Source: Candidatus Pacearchaeota archaeon CG_4_10_14_0_2_um_filter_35_33 (GTDB lineage: Archaea; Nanobdellota; Nanobdellia; Pacearchaeales; GW2011-AR1). Taken from it: a stretch of DNA of 40,049 bases. This document shows, piece by piece, positions 1 through 7,094 of this stretch. The notes below the pieces were generated by a model. That model made no database searches, was not told the DNA's origin, and saw only the letters and a program-made list of their open reading frames with translations. Both the position numbers and the translations under genes were made by a program. The stretch is taken from contig PFOR01000001.1 of NCBI GenBank assembly GCA_002792635.1, positions 1 through 40,049 on the forward strand. Reading direction: 5' to 3'. Within the stretch, counting starts at the first letter, position 1, and every line of letters begins with the position of its first letter.

Positions 1-1
1 T

Positions 2-316
2 ACCCTCGACTTACAGACAGGAAAGACACCAACCCAGTTCTTAGGAGGAACAAATCCGGGATATATGTGGAATGTTACTAGTTTGGAATCTAATAGTTGT
101 GTAAATGATAGTTATGAAGAGCCGTTTGGTGATGTGAACTTCACGATGTATGGCGTTTTTGCGAGCACTTCCACTTCGTCTACAAGAGTATGTCAGTATT
201 TTAACTTTATATCTGGCGCAGATACGATAGAAATTGACATCAATCTGTCAGTTCCATCAGATTCTTTAACTGGGGCCTTAACGGATACTATTACGGCTAC
301 TGCAACAGTTATCTAA
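2..316 (+). CDS. C-terminal end of a surface/secreted protein (5' partial)
   Basis: The frame is open from base 2, so the gene begins upstream of the window. About 104 residues are visible, rich in Thr, Ser, Asn and Gly, with several N-x-S/T sites and two Cys. It ends in a beta-strand-like stretch (LTGALTDTITATATVI) with no membrane anchor or charged tail. This composition is typical of archaeal extracellular beta-sandwich proteins. It lies just upstream of a run of membrane-anchored Ig-like proteins on the same strand and may belong to the same surface structure. The specific function is not recognisable. Confidence 0.7.
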   Translation, partial: TLDLQTGKTPTQFLGGTNPGYMWNVTSLESNSCVNDSYEEPFGDVNFTMYGVFASTSTSSTRVCQYFNFISGADTIEIDINLSVPSDSLTGALTDTITATATVI

Positions 317-324
317 CGCGAAAG

Positions 325-333
325 GTATAAAAA
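325..333 (+). promoter_or_regulatory. TATA element for the surface-protein operon
   Basis: The sequence gtataaaaa is centred about 26 bases before the ATG at 355. This is the spacing seen repeatedly in this window and implies a leaderless or nearly leaderless transcript covering 355-1877. Confidence 0.55.
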
Positions 334-354
334 ACTGATTTTGTTAATAGTCTT

Positions 355-1464
355 ATGTTGAAAAGAGGTTTTTTGTTTTTAATTCCCTTAATAGTTTTTG
401 TGGGAATAGCTAGTGCAGCTTTAGGAATTACCCCTGCAAAAGAAGTGGTTAATTTTGTCCCTGGGCAACAGCTTCAGTTTGAGTTTACAATTCTTTCGGA
501 TAAACCAGATCAAGAAATTGCTCTTTATACGGAAGGAGATTTGGCCGGATATACTCGGCTTAGCAAGACAGAAATAAAAGGAGAAGATAGATTAACTGTT
601 TATTTGTCTTTTCCTGATGGAGATATAGCTCCGGGCGAGCATAGGATTTTGGTGGGTGCGAGAGAAATTCCAGATGAAAGTCAGTTTCTTGGAGTCGCAG
701 TTAATGTCAGAGCAGTGATTGTTGTGTTTGTTCCATATCCAGGGAGATATGCGGAAGTTTCTCTAAATGTACCAGATGCTAATGTTAATGAAAACCTTCC
801 TATAGAAGCTTATGTTGTTAATAGAGGAAGAGAAAACTTGTTTACTCATGTCAAGGTCAATATTTATGAATCGGATAGAACTTTGTTAGATCGTATTGAT
901 TTTCAACCTTATGATATAAATCAAGGAGGGGATAGATATTTTAGGAAATTGTATCCGACTTCGGAGTTTAAGGCAGGATCATATCTTGCGGAAGCGGTTG
1001 TTGATTATGGGGATATTGTCATCGTGAATGACACATTTAGGTTGGGTTCTTTGAATGTTAATCTGACTAATTATACAGATAGGTTGAGGCAGAAGGAAGG
1101 TTTTCAAGAATATAATCTAGATGTCCAGAGTTTGTGGAATAATCCCTTGGATGAAGTTTATGCAGATGTTAATATTTCTAATGGTGTTCAAAATGTGGAA
1201 ATTAGGACACCATCTATCAGTCTTAATCCATGGGAGGTTGGAATTCTTTCTGGGTTTATAGATACTTCTGAAATGGAAGGAGATTATGATGTTGAGTTTG
1301 TTCTCAGGTATGCTCAGGCTAGCTCTGTTTATTATGGGATGATTAGCGTGTTTGTTGTTAATTACTTGATGATTGGTATAATAGCTGGGGTGATATTGGC
1401 GCTTATTGTTATAATAGGCCTAATAATATATATAAGAAAACTTAAAAAGAAAGTTAAAAAATGA
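355..1464 (+). CDS. Membrane-anchored surface protein with Ig-like modules
   Basis: 369 residues. The N-terminus is a signal peptide (MLKRGFLFLIPLIVFVGIASA). A long extracellular beta-rich region follows, and a C-terminal transmembrane helix near residues 336-361 ends in a Lys-rich cytoplasmic tail (RKLKKKVKK). The middle (about residues 130-230) resembles the Ig-like module in the proteins at 1912 and 3131, with a conserved pattern of 'Y...NRG', an 'ESD/KDxxGN'-like turn and 'FKAGSYLAEAVVDYG'. It may be a structural or adhesive cell-surface protein. The gene overlaps the next one by ATGA, so the two are probably translationally coupled. No enzymatic motif was seen. Confidence 0.8.
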   Translation: MLKRGFLFLIPLIVFVGIASAALGITPAKEVVNFVPGQQLQFEFTILSDKPDQEIALYTEGDLAGYTRLSKTEIKGEDRLTVYLSFPDGDIAPGEHRILVGAREIPDESQFLGVAVNVRAVIVVFVPYPGRYAEVSLNVPDANVNENLPIEAYVVNRGRENLFTHVKVNIYESDRTLLDRIDFQPYDINQGGDRYFRKLYPTSEFKAGSYLAEAVVDYGDIVIVNDTFRLGSLNVNLTNYTDRLRQKEGFQEYNLDVQSLWNNPLDEVYADVNISNGVQNVEIRTPSISLNPWEVGILSGFIDTSEMEGDYDVEFVLRYAQASSVYYGMISVFVVNYLMIGIIAGVILALIVIIGLIIYIRKLKKKVKK

Positions 1465-1877
1465 AAAAAGTTGCTTATTTCTTAGTTATTTTTGCTTTTG
1501 TTCTATTGACTCTTTCTATTTGGATATCTAGTGTTTATTCGAACCAATATCTGGAAGAAAAAACGTTTTATGCTAGCGCCAATTTCACCTATAATCATCT
1601 AGGATTTGATGTTAGCAATTCTTCCCTTAATTTTGGATATATCCCAATTGGATCTTCCTCTACTAGGGAAGTGGTGTATTTTAATCATTATGATTTGCCT
1701 GTTTATGTCTATATAGAAGCAGAAGGAGAATTGTCTGATTCTCTTATTTTTGAGAGTCCTGTTTTCGTAGAGGGAAAGAGTGAGAGAGTTATTTCTTTCA
1801 CAGCATTTGCTCCAAGAGATTCCATGCCTGGATTTTATGATGGTTCGGTCAGATTTATTATCAAACCGGCTAAATAA
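1461..1877 (+). CDS. Small secreted or signal-anchored protein
   Basis: 138 residues. A hydrophobic N-terminal segment (about residues 5-25) is a signal peptide or anchor. The rest is one beta-rich domain with the pattern 'LNFGYIPIGSSSTREVVYFNH', like the ASPM/SPD-2/Hydin or NEW3-type Ig folds in which a 'NFG.i..G.s..r.v...N' motif opens the domain. No C-terminal anchor is present. It is coupled to the preceding gene by a 4-base overlap. Probably part of the same extracellular assembly; the specific role is unknown. Confidence 0.75.
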   Translation: MKKVAYFLVIFAFVLLTLSIWISSVYSNQYLEEKTFYASANFTYNHLGFDVSNSSLNFGYIPIGSSSTREVVYFNHYDLPVYVYIEAEGELSDSLIFESPVFVEGKSERVISFTAFAPRDSMPGFYDGSVRFIIKPAK

Positions 1878-1881
1878 TAAG

Positions 1882-1890
1882 ATATTTAAG
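1882..1890 (+). promoter_or_regulatory. TATA element for the gene at 1912
   Basis: atatttaag is centred about 26 bases before the ATG at 1912, consistent with a leaderless start. Confidence 0.5.
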
Positions 1891-1911
1891 ATAGATTCTC
1901 AATAACTTTGT

Positions 1912-3129
1912 ATGAAAAGGGAGGGGTTTTATTTGATTCTGATTTTGGTAACTTTTACAGTATTACTTTCCTTATTTAATATTTTTTTATTTCAGAGTGT
2001 TAGCCAAAATTTTGTTTTAGGATCTGCTACTAACCAGGGCACTTTAACATTAAGAGTCGTGGGAGGGGACAATATTGCACCAGCAATTGATTTAACTTAT
2101 CCAGGAAATATTAGTTATTCGTCTCAGAAGACCGAACTTAATTATTCTGTTTATGATAACAATATTTTAGATAGCTGTTGGTATTCTTTGAATTCTGGGA
2201 CTACTAATACTAGCGTTACATGCGGACAGAATGTTACAGGCATTTCCAGTTCATTAGGAACCAACACGTGGACAGTTTATGCGAATGATACTTTTGGAAA
2301 TGAAAATTCAAGCAGCGCCACATTCTTTATCGAATCTGGTGGTGGAGGAGGTGGCGGAGATGGTGGAGGTGGAGGAGGTGGAGGGCCAGAGTTAGAGCCA
2401 TTTAGTGTGAATCCGAGAGACACATCATTGGAATTAACTGAGAAAGATTCTATTGCGGAAGAGATTAAGATAGTTAATATCATAGATTCTGCTATCACTC
2501 TTGATTTTTCTTTAGAAGGTTTTGATTCTACTGCTTCACTTAGCTCTACATCTACGACTTTATTACCGGGAGAAGTTTATAGTCTATTTCTTATTTCAGA
2601 ATTATTGGATCCAGGAGTGTATACCGGAAAAGTTTTAGTTAGCTCAGGGAATATAGTAAAAGAAGTTTTAGTTGTCTTGACAGTCAGATCTGAGAAGCTG
2701 TTGTTTGATATTTCTTTGGAGATTTCTGATGAGTTTAGAAAAATAAGTGTAGGGAAAAATGTTAGTGCCTCTATATCTATCTATAATCTTGATGAACTCT
2801 TGGAAGCAGGAGAAATTAATGCTACGTATTTAATTAAGGATTTCAGTGGCAATGTGCTATATGAGGATTCAGAGATATTGTTTGTTGAAGATAGGACTAA
2901 TTATAATTATGTTTATCCGACTGATTTCTTGAGTGCAGGAGAATATGTTATAGCAGTTGAAAACATTTACCAAGGAGGTTTTGCAGTTTCTTCTGTGAGG
3001 GTATCTATTATCGATGAAGATTTTAATTATCTATTATGGCTTGCTATTGCAATTGCAGTGATTTTGGCAGCAGTTGTTCTTTGGAGATCCATATACACAT
3101 ATAAAAAGTCGGAGAAATATAAAAAATAA
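1912..3129 (+). CDS. Membrane-anchored surface protein with poly-Gly linker and Ig-like domains
   Basis: 405 residues. The N-terminal hydrophobic segment is followed by an Ig-like/PKD-like domain ('APAIDLTYPGNISYSSQ', two Cys near residues 85-105 that could form a disulfide). Next comes a glycine linker of about 16 residues interrupted by one Asp, near residues 143-160. Two further beta domains and a C-terminal membrane helix ('LLWLAIAIAVILAAVVLW') complete the protein. The last domain ('LLFDISLEISDEF... YLIKDFSGNVLYEDSEILFVEDRTNY') aligns by eye with the protein at 3131 ('LWFDISIEQS... YYIKDLQGNEIYSDTQNIFVENTLSF'), so the two are probably paralogues. Likely a structural surface protein with a flexible hinge. 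Confidence 0.8.
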   Translation: MKREGFYLILILVTFTVLLSLFNIFLFQSVSQNFVLGSATNQGTLTLRVVGGDNIAPAIDLTYPGNISYSSQKTELNYSVYDNNILDSCWYSLNSGTTNTSVTCGQNVTGISSSLGTNTWTVYANDTFGNENSSSATFFIESGGGGGGGDGGGGGGGGPELEPFSVNPRDTSLELTEKDSIAEEIKIVNIIDSAITLDFSLEGFDSTASLSSTSTTLLPGEVYSLFLISELLDPGVYTGKVLVSSGNIVKEVLVVLTVRSEKLLFDISLEISDEFRKISVGKNVSASISIYNLDELLEAGEINATYLIKDFSGNVLYEDSEILFVEDRTNYNYVYPTDFLSAGEYVIAVENIYQGGFAVSSVRVSIIDEDFNYLLWLAIAIAVILAAVVLWRSIYTYKKSEKYKK

Positions 3130-3130
3130 G

Positions 3131-4138
3131 ATGAAGTGGTTACCTTTATTTGTGATAATTTTGTTTGCTTCCTTAGCAGGTGCACAATTCAATTATTATA
3201 GCGTGAATACCCCAGTTGTTGAAAGTGTTTTGCCATCCGGGGGATTTATAACAGTTCAAGTTGATGTTAACAATAATGTTGAGGACGAACTTGTTGTCCA
3301 AGCATCTTATTCTTCTAAAGAAGGTTTTTTTGATGTGAACCCTCTTGAAGCCAGAATAAAAGGATTAGAAGGCCATACTTTCGATGTATCGATGGATTCT
3401 TCTGGGCTTGATAAGGGTGTTTATGTTGGGAAGATAGATTTTTTGGGAGTGCAGCCAGTTACAGTGCCTGTAATCATGGAAGTTCAGTCACCTAGAGACT
3501 CCTTGTGGTTTGATATTTCAATCGAACAATCGATAGGACAAATATCACTGCCTCCCAGGCAGAATTCTTTTGATGTAAGTGTCGATGTTTTTAATTTAGG
3601 TGCTGTTTCAGGATACACAACTATTGGGTATTATATTAAAGATTTACAAGGCAATGAAATCTATTCAGACACGCAAAACATATTTGTTGAGAATACCTTA
3701 TCTTTCAGAAAATCTATTCCTCTTTCCGAGGAACTTGATTATGGTGATTACGTTCTTTACGCTGTGATTGAGGGAGAGGGTAGTTCAGGAACAGACAGCA
3801 TTGTTGTTAATGTTGCAAGTCCTGTTTTGGCTAGTCCTCTAACATCAGGATTCAATTATTTTATATTTATGATTTTGATTTTTCTTGCTATTTCTTTTTT
3901 AGTCATAAATTATTTATGGGATAGGAGAGTTAGGACGGTTGCTAGAGATTGGAATCAAAAGGTTGTTAATCTTAAAAGGATTAAATTTAGCGATACGGCT
4001 AAGGAAATGCATAAATTAGAATATAAAAAAAGGCTTTTGGAGAAGGCTTATAAGAAGAGGTACGTTAAGAAGAGCTCATATGATGAGAGTGTTAAACGGA
4101 TTAACGAACTCATAAGGAAGTTAAAGAAACGTTTATAA
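3131..4138 (+). CDS. Membrane-anchored surface protein, paralogue of its upstream neighbour
   Basis: 335 residues from the ATG at 3131. This ATG lies one base after the upstream stop and begins a good signal peptide (MKWLPLFVIILFASLAGAQF); an in-frame ATG 57 bases earlier would put a charged segment in front of it. Two beta domains precede a membrane helix near residues 236-258. A cytoplasmic tail of about 75 residues follows, very rich in Lys and Arg and predicted helical ('KEMHKLEYKKRLLEKAYKKRYVKKSS'). The long basic coiled tail is unusual and could bind nucleic acid, ribosomes or the basic coiled-coil protein encoded next. Confidence 0.8.
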   Translation: MKWLPLFVIILFASLAGAQFNYYSVNTPVVESVLPSGGFITVQVDVNNNVEDELVVQASYSSKEGFFDVNPLEARIKGLEGHTFDVSMDSSGLDKGVYVGKIDFLGVQPVTVPVIMEVQSPRDSLWFDISIEQSIGQISLPPRQNSFDVSVDVFNLGAVSGYTTIGYYIKDLQGNEIYSDTQNIFVENTLSFRKSIPLSEELDYGDYVLYAVIEGEGSSGTDSIVVNVASPVLASPLTSGFNYFIFMILIFLAISFLVINYLWDRRVRTVARDWNQKVVNLKRIKFSDTAKEMHKLEYKKRLLEKAYKKRYVKKSSYDESVKRINELIRKLKKRL

Positions 4139-4140
4139 AT
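4132..4140 (+). promoter_or_regulatory. TATA element for the gene at 4161
   Basis: tttataaat is centred 25 bases before the ATG at 4161 and overlaps the stop codon of the preceding gene. Confidence 0.6.
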
Positions 4141-4160
4141 AAAGTTGTATTATAGTCATC

Positions 4161-4502
4161 ATGAAAAAGAGGGTTAAGAGAAAGAAGTCTGTTAAGAGGA
4201 AGTCGTCTTCTAAGAGGTTTTCTAAGAAATCTCCATTGAGCTTGGCTATGGGCGATTTGAGTTCTGAGCTTAGGAAATTAATGGGTGAGAAAAGCTCTTT
4301 CAAGGAGGCCTTACATAGAGTTTCTGCATCTTTGGATTCTGGTCACAATGAAGAAAGAGAACTTCAGAGGAAGATTGCAAGAGTTATTGAAAAAGAGGCT
4401 AAGTTGAATAAGAAGAGAAAAGTTTTGGCCATGAGAATTGATAGAATATCAGATAGGTTAAATAAGATTTCTAAGATTAAGTCTGAAATGTCTGATATCT
4501 AA
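4161..4502 (+). CDS. Small basic coiled-coil protein
   Basis: 113 residues. The first 25 are almost all Lys, Arg and Ser (KKRVKRKKSVKRKSSSKR). The rest is predicted long alpha-helix with heptad-like spacing ('ELRKLMGEKSSFKEALHRVSASL', 'KKRKVLAMRIDRISDRLNKISKI'). No known enzymatic motif. The gene follows a TATA box at leaderless spacing and overlaps the DUF192 gene by one base (TAATG). The basic head suggests nucleic-acid or membrane-surface binding, but this is inference. Confidence 0.65.
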   Translation: MKKRVKRKKSVKRKSSSKRFSKKSPLSLAMGDLSSELRKLMGEKSSFKEALHRVSASLDSGHNEERELQRKIARVIEKEAKLNKKRKVLAMRIDRISDRLNKISKIKSEMSDI

Positions 4503-4846
4503 TGAATTTTAAATTATCCTATAAGGAAAAATCCAGGATTTTGAACGTTAGACAAGTCAAGGGTTTGGCGATGGGTATTGGGCTCACATTTAAATCCAGA
4601 AATACAGAAATCTTGCTATTCGATTTTGGAAAATTAACCAGATTATCTATTACCTCTTTTTTTGTCTTTTTTCCTTTTTTAGCAGTTTGGCTAGATGGGA
4701 AAAATAGAGTTATTGAGAAAAGAGTTGTTCAACCGTTTCAGTTTAGGATAGCTCCTAAAAAGGGATTTCGTCGCTTGATAGAAATCCCAATCAATTCCAG
4801 GAATGCCAAAATTTTTGAGTTTCTCGACGAGGGAGGAAAAGTTTAA
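4502..4846 (+). CDS. DUF192 (UPF0127/COG1430) family protein
   Basis: 114 residues. The order 'KGLAMGIGLTFK', 'ILLFDF', 'LAVWLDGKNRVIEKRVVQPF', 'RRLIEIPI' matches the DUF192 fold, in which 'RxxGLMGR', 'M.f.f', 'vd.vfld....Vv......P' and 'yvLElpaG' are conserved. The function of the family is not settled. The length is normal for an archaeal cytoplasmic member without a signal peptide. It is coupled to the basic coiled-coil gene upstream. Confidence 0.7.
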   Translation: MNFKLSYKEKSRILNVRQVKGLAMGIGLTFKSRNTEILLFDFGKLTRLSITSFFVFFPFLAVWLDGKNRVIEKRVVQPFQFRIAPKKGFRRLIEIPINSRNAKIFEFLDEGGKV

Positions 4847-4895
4847 ATACATTGTTTGTTATTGATATATGTAATAATCAAAAAGGAGGTGTTAG

Positions 4896-5117
4896 ATGGG
4901 AAAAGTCATTGCAAAAAATGTTGTCGACAGGAAGCAGGGTTACTTGTACTATGTAGACGGCAAGGGTAATGTGTGTGAGGCAAAGATGTCAAGAGGCGGA
5001 AGGAAGAAGAAGGCTAAGAAGAAGACTACTGCCAGAAAGACTACAAGGAAAACAACAAAGAGAAAGACAACTGCAAGAAGAACAACTGCAAGAAGAACAA
5101 CTAGAAGGAAGAGGTAA
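4896..5117 (+). CDS. Small DNA-binding-like protein with histone-H1-like KTTARR tail
   Basis: 73 residues. A short N-terminal domain (MGKVIAKNVVDRKQGYLYYVDGKGNVCEA) looks like a small beta-hairpin. It is followed by about 40 residues made almost only of Lys, Arg, Thr and Ala in repeated KTTARR/RTTARR units, as in eukaryotic and bacterial H1-like tails. A strong Shine-Dalgarno (aaggaggtg) lies just upstream, unlike most genes here, suggesting high expression. A TATA element (gtttaaatac, about 4842-4850) overlaps the end of the previous gene. A chromatin role is inferred from composition only. Confidence 0.7.
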   Translation: MGKVIAKNVVDRKQGYLYYVDGKGNVCEAKMSRGGRKKKAKKKTTARKTTRKTTKRKTTARRTTARRTTRRKR

Positions 5118-5123
5118 GTAATT

Positions 5124-5145
5124 ATTTATTTTTTTATTTTTTTAT
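5124..5145 (+). terminator. T-rich archaeal terminator after the basic protein gene
   Basis: Three T runs (ttattt, ttttttta, tttttttatt) directly follow the stop codon at 5117. Oligo-T tracts are the usual archaeal termination signal; no hairpin was seen. Confidence 0.5.
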
Positions 5146-5154
5146 TGTGTGTAT

Positions 5155-5394
5155 ATGTTTTTGTATGAATTTATGAGGTTAGTAGGTTTTATTCCTCGCG
5201 ACTCAATCGTTTGAGTTGATGCAAAATACCATCAGGCAAATGATTTAGATGGATTGAGGATGAGGATAAGAGATAGATTTGATGATGAAAAACTTGTTCT
5301 TTCTGCATCTGATTATATTAGTCAGATGGAAAAAAGGGATTATAATCAAGCCGTTAAGAATCTTTTTCGCACGAGATTTTTCGCACGGGATTGA
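5155..5394 (+). pseudogene. Decayed small ORF interrupted by TGA
   Basis: One frame from ATG 5155 reads MFLYEFMRLVGFIPRDSIV, then TGA at 5212, then stays open in the same frame for 59 codons (VDAKYHQANDLDGLRMRIRD...) to a TGA at 5392. An internal ATG at 5260 could still give a 44-residue product. Near its end a 14-15 base unit (tttttcgcacgagat / ttttcgcacgggat) is tandemly duplicated. The protein is not recognised. Other genes here use TGA as a normal stop, so the internal TGA is more likely decay or a sequence error than recoding. It fills the gap before kae1. Confidence 0.4.
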
Positions 5395-5416
5395 AGTTGA
5401 TAGGTATTTAGTATTA

Positions 5417-5425
5417 TTTATAAAT
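5417..5425 (+). promoter_or_regulatory. TATA element for kae1
   Basis: tttataaat is centred 26 bases before the kae1 ATG at 5447. Confidence 0.65.
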
Positions 5426-5446
5426 CTGGTTTTATTTTGAGTTTTT

Positions 5447-6418
5447 ATGATACTAGGGATTGAATGTACAGCCCACACTTTTGGAGTTGGTTTGGTGAAT
5501 AGAAGGAAGATATTGGCTAATCAGAAAGATATGTATAAACCTGAGAAAGGTGGAATAATACCCATGGATAGTGCAATGCATCATAGGGAAGTCGCACAAG
5601 ACATTTATCAAATGGCATTAAAGGAAGCAAAGATTAAGGAAAACAAGATTAAGGCAATTGCAGTTTCAAATGCTCCGGGTTTAGCGCCATGTTTGCACGA
5701 GGGATTGAAGTTTGCAAAGAAATTGGCAAAGAGATTAGGTGTTAAGTTAATAGGTGTTAATCATTGCATCGCGCATTTAGAGATTGGACAATCAATAGGA
5801 GCTAAAGATCCTGTTTTATTATATGCTTCTGGCGCTAATACCCAAGTAATTGCGTTTGCAGAAGGGAAATATAGAGTGTTTGGAGAGACCCTAGATTCCG
5901 GGATTGGTAATTTTATCGATACTTTTGCCAGGCATTGTGGAATTCCTTTTCCTGGAGGGCCTAAGATTGAGGAAAAAGCTAAGAAAGGCAAGTATATTGA
6001 GTTGCCTTATTCTATTAAAGGGATGGATGTTTCTTTTGCAGGAATGCAGACGAAAATGAAACAACTGTATGACTCTGGGAAAAAATTGGAAGATTTATCG
6101 TTTAGTATGCAAGAAAATGCTTTTGCTATGCTTGTGGAGGTGGCTGAGAGGGCGTTAGCTCATACAGGGAAGAAGGAGCTTGTTTTTGGGGGAGGAGTGG
6201 CTTGTAATTCTAGATTACAGGAGATGGCTAAGATAATGTGCCAGGAAAGGGAATCTAAATATTTTTGTCCGGCTAAAAGCTTGTTGGTTGATAATGGAGC
6301 AATGATTGCCTTTGCAGGAGAATTGATGATGAAGGATAAGAAGTTGTTAATGGAGCCTGAGAAATTGGATATTGCCCCCCGGCAAAGAACCGACGATGTT
6401 CTGGTGACTTGGAGATAA
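5447..6418 (+). CDS. kae1: KEOPS complex tRNA threonylcarbamoyladenosine transferase Kae1
   Basis: 323 residues, normal for stand-alone Kae1. It makes t6A at position 37 of ANN-decoding tRNAs, transferring threonylcarbamoyl from TC-AMP within KEOPS. Visible motifs are the ASKHA start 'ILGIECTAHTFGVG', the metal-binding 'HCIAHLEIG' (HxxxH), 'YASGANTQVIAF', 'LDSGIGNFIDTFAR', 'FPGGPKIEEKA' and 'VFGGGVACNSRLQEM', with 'VDNGAMIAFAG' near the end. No Bud32 kinase domain is fused, so Bud32 must be encoded elsewhere. It has its own leaderless-type promoter and lies upstream of the L7Ae ribosomal cluster. Confidence 0.95.
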   Translation: MILGIECTAHTFGVGLVNRRKILANQKDMYKPEKGGIIPMDSAMHHREVAQDIYQMALKEAKIKENKIKAIAVSNAPGLAPCLHEGLKFAKKLAKRLGVKLIGVNHCIAHLEIGQSIGAKDPVLLYASGANTQVIAFAEGKYRVFGETLDSGIGNFIDTFARHCGIPFPGGPKIEEKAKKGKYIELPYSIKGMDVSFAGMQTKMKQLYDSGKKLEDLSFSMQENAFAMLVEVAERALAHTGKKELVFGGGVACNSRLQEMAKIMCQERESKYFCPAKSLLVDNGAMIAFAGELMMKDKKLLMEPEKLDIAPRQRTDDVLVTWR

Positions 6419-6427
6419 ATTTATAAA
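6419..6427 (+). promoter_or_regulatory. TATA element for the L7Ae-S28e-L24e operon
   Basis: atttataaa directly follows the kae1 stop. The expected transcript start lies near 6445-6450, giving an L7Ae leader of about 45-50 bases, longer than the leaderless pattern of most neighbouring genes. Confidence 0.6.
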
Positions 6428-6448
6428 CCCTTTTTTTCATCTCTTCTC

Positions 6449-6470
6449 AGCCAATGACCTTAAGGAGGCT
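6449..6470 (+). promoter_or_regulatory. Possible kink-turn/kink-loop in the L7Ae mRNA leader
   Basis: Read as RNA: a 4-bp stem AGCC (6449-6452) / GGCU (6467-6470), a three-base bulge AAU (6453-6455), then GA (6456-6457) facing GA (6465-6466), closed by C-CUUAA-G. A three-base bulge followed by tandem G.A pairs is the kink-turn plan recognised by L7Ae. Archaeal L7Ae is known to repress its own mRNA through such a motif. The non-canonical stem is very short here, so it would be a kink-loop. The motif is seen in the sequence; the function is inferred. Confidence 0.4.
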
Positions 6471-6495
6471 TATGTTTCTTTAAGGGGGATTTAAA

Positions 6496-6798
6496 ATGGA
6501 TGCATATACAATTATTGAGAAGGCGAGAAGGACAGGGAAAGTTGATAAGGGAGTTAACGAAGTTACTAAAGCTATAGAGAGGGGTGTCGCTAAGTTTGTT
6601 GTTTATGCTTCGGATGTTGATCCAAAAGAGATTGTTCAGCACTTATCTGTTTTATGCAAGGAAAAAGGGATTCCATATGAAGAAGTTGATTCTAAGCAGA
6701 AATTAGGTATTGCCGTGGGCATTCCTGTGAATACGAGTGCTGTTGCTGTTATTGAGACCGGTGATGCTGAGAAAGATATTTCTGCCATGAAGAAGTGA
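6496..6798 (+). CDS. rpl7ae: Ribosomal protein L7Ae / kink-turn binding protein
   Basis: 100 residues, slightly shorter than the usual 115-125 because the N-terminus is trimmed. It binds kink-turns in 23S rRNA, box C/D and H/ACA guide RNAs and RNase P RNA. Visible signatures are 'GVNEVTKAIERGVAKFVVYASDVDPKEIVQHLSVLCKEKGIPYEEV', 'SKQKLGIAVGIPVNTSAVAVI' and a charged C-terminus. It heads a tight operon with S28e and L24e. The leader may contain a kink-turn for autoregulation. A purine-rich AAGGGGG stretch lies about 7 bases before the ATG. Confidence 0.95.
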   Translation: MDAYTIIEKARRTGKVDKGVNEVTKAIERGVAKFVVYASDVDPKEIVQHLSVLCKEKGIPYEEVDSKQKLGIAVGIPVNTSAVAVIETGDAEKDISAMKK

Positions 6799-6808
6799 GT
6801 TGATTAAG

Positions 6809-7093
6809 ATGGCAAAGAAACAAAGAGTTAAAGAAGGAAAATCTGATAGAGGCAAAGATAGATTATCTGGAGAGCCTGTTAATGCTGTTGTTGAGGAACT
6901 AAGTGCGAGGACAGGAGCAAGAGGGGAGGTTACCCAAGTTAAAGTTAAGGTTCTTGGAGGAAAGAATGAGGGAAAGACAATGAGGAGAAATGTTAAGGGT
7001 CCTGTGAAAGTGGGAGACTTATTGGTATTAAGAGAAACTGAGATAGAGGCAAGAAGAGTTAGGGGTAGAATTACAAAAGGAGCGCATAGTTAA
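6809..7093 (+). CDS. rps28e: 30S ribosomal protein S28e
   Basis: 94 residues starting at ATG 6809; the frame also has an earlier TTG at 6800, but family members begin shortly before the core. The signature 'ARTGARGEVTQVKVKVLGGKNEGKTMRRNVKGPVKVGDLLVLRETEIEARRV' is the S28e OB-fold core. An N-terminal extension of about 25 basic residues (AKKQRVKEGKSDRGKDR) is longer than usual. It follows L7Ae by about 10 bases in the conserved L7Ae-S28e-L24e order. Confidence 0.95.
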   Translation: MAKKQRVKEGKSDRGKDRLSGEPVNAVVEELSARTGARGEVTQVKVKVLGGKNEGKTMRRNVKGPVKVGDLLVLRETEIEARRVRGRITKGAHS

Positions 7094-7094
7094 G

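Noticed and set aside
2277-2498. Minus-strand ORF with a proline run
   Set aside because: It is the complement of the poly-Gly linker in the plus-strand surface protein; no start signal or coding pattern of its own.
3074-3130. Upstream start for the surface protein at 3131
   Set aside because: It would overlap the previous gene and add a charged segment before a clear signal peptide; the ATG one base after the stop is better.
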